Source: Luzula sylvatica
Taxonomy: Eukaryota > Streptophyta > Magnoliopsida > Poales > Juncaceae
Direction: 5' to 3'
Assembly (NCBI GenBank): GCA_946800325.1
Contig: OX326959.1
Location: 51,779,784-51,843,783 of the forward strand
DNA: 64,000 bases
Notes under the pieces: model-generated
Told to the model about the DNA's origin: nothing
Database searches by the model: none
What the model saw: the letters and a program-made list of their open reading frames with translations, nothing else
Part shown: piece by piece, positions 57,301 through 64,000 of the stretch
How positions within the stretch are numbered: position 1 is the first letter of the stretch
Layout of the letters: each line of letters starts with the position of its first letter
Translations under genes and position numbers: made by a program

Positions 57301-60300
57301 AAGCGATCAAATCTTGTTTTGAATCGAAAAACAAAATTTCTTAGTGTTTGTGAAATTTGGTGAAAAGTTATATAGTAAAAGATACGATACAAATGATCTA
57401 AAAACACGTTATTTGAACTCCTCAAAGCGTTAAAATCTTGTTTTGAATCGAAAAACAAACTTTCTTAGTGTTTGTGAAATTTGGTGAAAAGTTATGGAGT
57501 AAAAGATACGATACAAATGATCTAAAAACACGTTATTTGAACTCCTCAAAGCGTTAAAATCTTGTTTTGAATCGAAAAACAAACTTTCTTAGTGTTTGTG
57601 AAATTTGGTGAAACGTTATGTACTAAAAGATACGATACAAATGATCTAAAAACACGTTATTTGAACTCCTCAAAGCGTTCAAATCTTGTTTTGAATCGAA
57701 AAACAAACTTTCTTAGTGTTTGTGAAATTTGGTGAAAAGTTATGGAGTAAAAGATACGATACAAATGATCTAAAAACACGATATTTGAACTCCTCAAAGC
57801 GTTAAAATCTTGTTTTGAATCGAAAAACAAACTTTCTTAGTGTTTGTGAAATTTGGTGAAAAGTGATGTACTAAAAGATACGATACAAATGATCTAAAAA
57901 CACGTTATTTGAACTCCTAAAAGCGTTCAAATCTTGTTTTGAATCGAAAAACAAACTTTCTTAGTGTTTGTGAAATTTGGTGAAAAGTTATGTAGTAAAA
58001 GATACGATACAAATGATCTAAAAACACGTTATTTGAACACCTCAAAGCGTTAAAATTTTGTTTTGAATCGAAAAAGAAACTTTCTTAGTGTTTGTGAAAT
58101 TTGGTGAAAAGTTATGTAGTAAAAGATTCGATACAAATGATCTAAAAACACGTTATTTGAACTCCTCAAAGCGTTCAAATCTTGTTTTGAATCGAAAAAC
58201 AAACTTTCTTAGTGTTTGTGAAATTTGGTAAAAAGTTATGTAGTAAAAGATTCGATACAAATGATCTAAAAACACGTTATTTGAACTCCTCAAAGCGTTC
58301 AAATCTTGTTTTGAATCGAAATACAAACTTTTTTAGTGTTGGTGAAATTTGGTGAAAAGTTATGTAGTAAAAGATTCGATACAAATGATCTAAAAACACG
58401 TTATTTGAACTCCTCAAAGCGTTAAAATCTTGTTTTGAATCGAAAAACAAACTATCTTAGTGTTTGTGAAATTTGGTGAAAAGTTATGTACTAAAAGATA
58501 CGATACAAATGATCTAAAAACACGTTATTTGAACACCTCAAAGCGTTAAAATCTTGTTTTGAATCGAAAAACAGACTTTCTTAGTGTTTGTGAAATTTGG
58601 TGAAAAGTTATGTAGTAAAAGATACGATACAAATGATCTAAAAACACGTTATTTGAACTCCTCAAAGCGTTAAAATCTTGTTTTTAATTGAAAAACAAAC
58701 TTTCTTAGTGTGTGTGAAATTTGATGAAAAGTTATGTACTAAAAGATACGATACAAATGATCTAAAAATACGTTATTTGAACTCCTCAAAGCGTTCAAAT
58801 CTTGTTTTGAATCGATAAACAAAATTTCTTAGTGTTTGTGAAATTTGCTGAAACGTTATGTACTAAAAGATACGATACAAATGATCTAAAAACACGTTAT
58901 TTGAACTCCTCAAAGCGTTCAAATCTTGTTTTGAATCGAAAAACAAACTTTCTTAGGGTTTGTGAAATTTGGTGAAAAGTTATGTAGTAAAAGATACGAT
59001 ACAAATGATCTAAAAACACGTTATTTGAACTCCTCAAAGCGTTAAAATCTTGTTTTGAATCGAAAAACAAACTTTCTTAGAGTTTGTGAAATTTGGTGAA
59101 AAGTTATGTAGTAAAAGATACGATACAAATGATCTAAAAACACGTTATTTGAACACCTCAAAGCGTTAAAATCTTGTTTTGAATCGAAAAACAGACTTTC
59201 TTAGTGTTTGTGAAATTTGGTGAAAAGTTATGTAGTAAAAGATACGATACAAATGATCTAAAAACACGTTATTTGAACTCCTCAAAGCGTTAAAATCTTG
59301 TTTTGAATCGAAAAACAAACTTTCTTAGTGTTTGTGAAATTTGGTGAAAAGTTATGTAGTAAAAGATACGATACAAATGATCTAAAAACACGTTATTTGA
59401 ACTCCTCAAAGCGTTAAAATCTTGTTTTGAATCGAAAAACAAACTTTCTTAGTGTTTGTTAAATTTGGTGAAAAGTTATGTACTAAAAGATTCGATACAT
59501 ATGATCTAAAAACACGTTATTTGAACTCCTCAAAGCGTTAAAATCTTGTTTTGAATCGAAAAACATACTTTCTTAGGGTTTGTGAAATTTGGTGAAAAGT
59601 TATGTAGTAAAAGATACGATACAAATGATCTAAAAACACGTTATTTGAACACCTCAAAGCGTTAAAATCTTGTTTTGAATCGAAAAACATACTTTCTTAG
59701 GGTTTGTGAAATTTGGTGAAAAGTTATGTAGTAAAAGATACGATACAAATGATCTAAAAACACGTTATTTGAACTCCTGAAAGCGTTAAAATCTTGTTTT
59801 GAATCGAAAAACAAACTTTCTTAGTGTTTGTGAAATTTGGTGAAAAGTTATGTAGTAAAAGATACGATACAAATGATCTAAAAACACGTTATTTGAACAG
59901 CTCAAAGCATTAAAATCTTGTTTTGAATCGAAAAACAAACTTTCTTAGTGTTTGTGAAATTTGGTGAAAAGTTATGTACTAAAAGATACGATACAAATGA
60001 TCTAAAAACACGTTATTTGAACTCCTCAAAGCGTTCAAATCTTGTTTTGAATCGAAAAACAAACTTTCTTAGTGTTTGTGAAATCTGGTGAAAAGTTATG
60101 TACTAAAAGATACGATACAAATGATCTAAAAACACGTTATTTGAACTCCTCAAAGCATTAAAATCTTGTTTTGAAATCGAAAAACAAACTTTCTTAGTGT
60201 TTCCGAAATTTGGTGAAAAGTTATGTAGTAAAAGATACGATACAAATGATCTAAAAACACGTTATTTGAACTCCTCAAAGCATTAAAATCCTGTTTTGAA

Positions 60301-61070
60301 TCGAAAAACAAACTTTCTTAGTGTTTGTGAAATTTGGTGAAAAGTTATGAAGTAAAAGATACGAAACAAATTATCTAAAAACACGTTACTTGAACTCCTC
60401 AAAGCGTTCAAATCTTGTTTTGAATCGAAGAACAAACTTTCTTAGTGTTGGTGAAATTTGGTGAAAAGTTATGTAGTAAAAGATTCGATACAAATGATCT
60501 AAAAACACGTTAATTGAACACCTCAAAGCGTTAAAATCTTGTTTTGAATCGAAAAACAAACTTTCTTAGTGTTTGTGAAATTTGGTGAAAAGTTATGTAG
60601 TAAAAGATACGATACCAATGATCTAAAAACACGTTATTTGAACTCCTCAAAGCGTTAAAATCATGTTTTGAATCGAAAAACAAAATTTCTTAGTGTTTGT
60701 GAAATTTGGTGAAAAGTTATGTACTAAAAGATACGATACAAATGATCTAAAAACACGTTATTTGAACTCCTCAAAGCGATCAAATCTTGTTTTGAATCGA
60801 AAAACAAAATTTCTTAGTGTTTGTGAAATTTGGTGAAAAGTTATATAGTAAAAGATACGATACAAATGATCTAAAAACACGTTATTTGAACTCCTCAAAG
60901 CGTTAAAATCTTGTTTTGAATCGAAAAACAAACTTTCTTAGTGTTTGTGAAATTTGGTGAAAAGTTATGGAGTAAAAGATACGATACAAATGATCTAAAA
61001 ACACGTTATTTGAACTCCTCAAAGCGTTAAAATCTTGTTTTGAATCGAAAAACAAACTTTCTTAGTGTTT
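54390..61070. repeat. 3473-bp higher-order repeat (28 monomers)
   Basis: Private variants recur exactly 3473 bp apart: gtgatg at 54390/57863, aaatacaaactttttt at 54841/58314, ttgaaatcg at 56698/60171, aatcgaagaac at 56950/60423 and ttatatag at 57368/60841. 3473 equals 28 monomers of 124 plus one base, from the single 125-bp monomer. The second copy departs after about 61070. Confidence 0.93.
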
Positions 61071-64000
61071 GTGAAATTTGGTGAAAAATTATGTAGGAAA
61101 AGATACGATACAAATGATCTAAAAACACGTTAATTGAACACCTCAAAGCGTTAAAATCTTGTTTTGAATCGAAAAACAAACTTTCTTAGTGTTTGTGAAA
61201 TTTGGTGAAAAGTTATGTAGTAAAAGATACGATACCAATGATCTAAAAACACGTTATTTGAACTCCTCAAAGCGTTAAAATCATGTTTTGAATCGAAAAA
61301 CAAAATTTCTTAGTGTTTCTGAAATTTGTTGAAAAGTTATGTACTAAAAGATACGATACAAATGATCTAAAAACACGTTATTTGAACTCCTCAAAGCGAT
61401 CAAATCTTGTTTTGAATCGAAAAACAAAATTTCTTAGTGTTTGTGAAATTTGGTGAAAAGTTATGTAGTAAAAGATACGATACAAATGATCTAAAAACAC
61501 GTTATTTGAACTCCTCAAAGCGTTAAAATCTTGTTTTGAATCGAAAAACAAACTTTCTTAGTGTTTGTGAAATTTGGTGAAAAGTTATGGAGTAAAAGAT
61601 ACGATACAAATGATCTAAAAACACGTTATTTGAACTCCTCAAAGCGTTAAAATCTTGTTTTGAATCGAAAAACAAACTTTCTTAGTGTTTGTGAAATTCG
61701 GTGAAAAGTTATGTAGTAAAAGATACGATACAAATGATCTAAAAACACGTTATTTGAACTCCTCAAAGCGTTCAAATATTGTTTTGAATGGAAAAACAAA
61801 CTTTCTTAGGGTTTGTGAAATTTGGTGAAAAGTTATGTACTAAAAGATACGATACAAATGATCTAAAAACACGTTATTTGAACTCCTCAAAGCGTTCAAA
61901 TCTTGTTTTAAATCGATAAACAAACTTTCTTAGTGTTTGTGAAATTTGGTGAAAAGTTATGTAGTAAAAGATACGACACAAATGATCTAAAAACACGGTA
62001 TTTGAACTCCTCAAAGCGTTAAAATCTTGCTTTGAATCGAAAAACAAACTTTCTTAGTGTTTGTGAAATTTGGTGAAAAGTTATGTAGTAAAAGATACAA
62101 TACAAATGATCTAAAAACACGTTATTTGAACACCTCAAAGCGTTAAAATCTTGTTTTGAATCGAAAAAGAAACTTTCTTAGTGTTTGTGAAATTTGGTGA
62201 AAAGTTATGTAGTAAAAGATTCGATACAAATGATCTAAAAACACGTTATTTGAACTCCTCAAAGCGTTCAAATCTTGTTTTGAATAGAAAAACAAACTTT
62301 CTTAGTGTTTGTGAAATTTGGTGAAAAGTTATGTAGTAAAAGATTCGATACAAATAATCTAAAAACACGTTATTTGAACTCCTCAAAGCGTTCAAATCTT
62401 GTTTTGAATCGAAAAACAAACTTTCTTAGTGTTGGTGAAATTTGGTGAAAAGTTATGTAGTAAAATATTCGATTCAAATGATCTAAAAACACGTTATTTG
62501 AACTCCTCAAAGCGTTAAAATCTTGTTTTGAATCGAAAAACAAACTATCTTAGTGTTTGTGAAATTTGGTGAAAATTGATGTACTAAAAGATACGATACA
62601 AATGATCTAAAAACACGTTATTTGAATTCCTCAAAGTGTTCAAATCTTGTTTTGAATCGAAAAACAAAATTTCTTAGTGTTGGTGAAATTTGGAGAAAAG
62701 TTATGTAGTAAAAGATACGAAACAAATGATCTAAAAACACGTTATTTGAACTCCTCAAAGCGTTAAAATCTTGTTTTTAATTGAAAAACAAACTTTCTTA
62801 GTGTGTGTGAAATTTGTTGAAAAGTTATGTACTAAAAGATACGATACAAATGATCTAAAAACACGTTATTTGAACTCCTCAAAGCGTTAAAATCATGTTT
62901 TGAATCGAAAAACAAACTTTCTTAGTGTTTGTGAAATTTGGTGAAAAGTTATGTAGTAAAAGATACGATACAAATGATCTAAAAACACGTTATTTGAACT
63001 CCTCAAAGCGTTAAAATCTTGTTTTGAATCGAAAAACAAACTTTCTTAGTGTTTGTTAAATTTGGTGAAAAGTTATGTACTAAAAGATTCGATACATATG
63101 ATCTAAAAACACGTTATTTGAACTCCTCAAAGCGTTAAAATCTTGTTTTGAATCGAAAAACATACTTTCTTAGGGTTTGTGAAATTTGGTGAAAAGTTAT
63201 GTAGTAAAAGATACGATACAAATGATCTAAAAACACGTTATTTGAACACCTCAAAGCGTTAAAATCTTGTTTTGAATCGAAAAACATACTTTCTTAGGGT
63301 TTGTGAAATTTGGTGAAAAGTTATGTAGTAAAAGATACGATACAAATGATCTAAAAACACGTTATTTGAACACCTCAAAGCGTTAAAATCTTGTTTTGAA
63401 TCGAAAAACAGACTTTCTTAGTGTTTGTGAAATTTGGTGAAAAGTTATGTAGTAAAAGATACGATACAAATGATCTAAAAACACGTTATTTGAACTCCTC
63501 AAAGCGTTAAAATCTTGTTTTGAATCGAAAAACAAACTTTCTTAGTGTTTGTGAAATTTGGTGAAAAGTTATGTAGTAAAAGATACGATACAAATGATCT
63601 AAAAACACGTTATTTGAACTCCTCAAAGCGTTAAAATCTTGTTTTGAATCGAAAAACAAACTTTCTTAGTGTTTGTTAAATTTGGTGAAAAGTTATGTAC
63701 TAAAAGATTCGATACATATGATCTAAAAACACGTTATTTGAACTCCTCAAAGCGTTAAAATCTTGTTTTGAATCGAAAAACATACTTTCTTAGGGTTTGT
63801 GAAATTTGGTGAAAAGTTATGTAGTAAAAGATACGATACAAATGATCTAAAAACACGTTATTTGAACACCTCAAAGCGTTAAAATCTTGTTTTGAATCGA
63901 AAAACATACTTTCTTAGGGTTTGTGAAATTTGGTGAAAAGTTATGTAGTAAAAGATACGATACAAATGATCTAAAAACACGTTATTTGAACTCCTGAAAG

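Larger units (their letters stand above)
49673..64000. repeat. 124-bp satellite array, about 115 monomers
   Basis: Head-to-tail copies of an AT-rich monomer, with anchors such as gttatgtagtaaaagatacg, gatctaaaaacacgttattt and gaactcctcaaagcg. Successive anchors at 49678, 49802 and 49926 give 124 bp. At least one monomer is 125 bp (an extra A in ttttgaaatcg at 56698 and 60171). Variants (gtagt/gtact, gttaaaat/gttcaaat, cttagtg/cttaggg) recur in patterns that reveal larger repeats. No frame or transposon interrupts the array, which runs past the window end. A centromeric or other heterochromatic satellite is likely but unproven. Confidence 0.97.

Noticed and set aside
49673..64000. CRISPR or protein-coding repeat array
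   Set aside because: The whole 124-bp unit is repeated with no variable spacers and no long open frame. It is a satellite.

Overview
This is a nuclear plant chromosome segment, most likely from a dicot. The evidence is multi-exon genes with GT-AG introns, a plastid-targeted sigma factor with a transit peptide, a DEMETER-type 5-methylcytosine DNA glycosylase (a family I know only from plants), and dense plant transposons (copia, LINE, tRNA-SINE, hAT, CACTA, MITEs). The species cannot be fixed from the sequence.

Two host genes look intact, both on the minus strand. (1) 25788-33165: a DEMETER/ROS1-family DNA demethylase. I rebuilt 17 coding exons that stay in frame (5877 nt, about 1958 aa), with catalytic Lys/Asp and a 4Fe-4S Cys cluster. 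(2) 40896-43818: a plastid RNA polymerase sigma factor of the SIG2 type, with 7 coding exons in frame (1731 nt, 576 aa). A third gene (8008-9775, minus) is decayed. It had an acidic tandem-repeat N-terminus followed by a domain resembling plant DUF6598, and is broken by stops, a short duplication and a SINE.

Layout: 1-1685, AT-rich with a GA microsatellite. 1686-2335, a broken second copy of a piece of the DEMETER-like gene, split by two small DNA transposons and abutted by a 2.25-kb hAT element (2344-4597). 5141-6042, a second hAT element. 8008-9775, the decayed gene with a SINE. 9776-12645, AT-rich and gene-free. 12646-24894, a three-level nest: a 5'-truncated LINE is split by a poly(A)-tailed, GC-rich retroposon, which is itself split by a full-length, probably young copia element (15910-24518). 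25788-33900, the DEMETER-like gene and its promoter. 33900-40895, AT-rich intergenic DNA with one likely MITE. 40896-43818, SIG2. 44219-49672, relics of a copia family related to the intact one, with a nested CACTA element (45216-47173) and a gypsy-like LTR relic. 49673 to the end, a 124-bp satellite array (about 115 monomers) with clear higher-order structure.

There is no operon-like cooperation. The DNA demethylase gene probably lies in a region under heavy silencing pressure, and a captured fragment of it sits about 29 kb away. I found no CRISPR array, prokaryotic island or convincingly new gene system. The most unusual items are the demethylase gene fragment with TE insertions that can be dated against the intact copy, the composite retroposon, the copia LTR flanked by both PBS and PPT sides, the palindrome-rich copia leader, and the multi-scale satellite.
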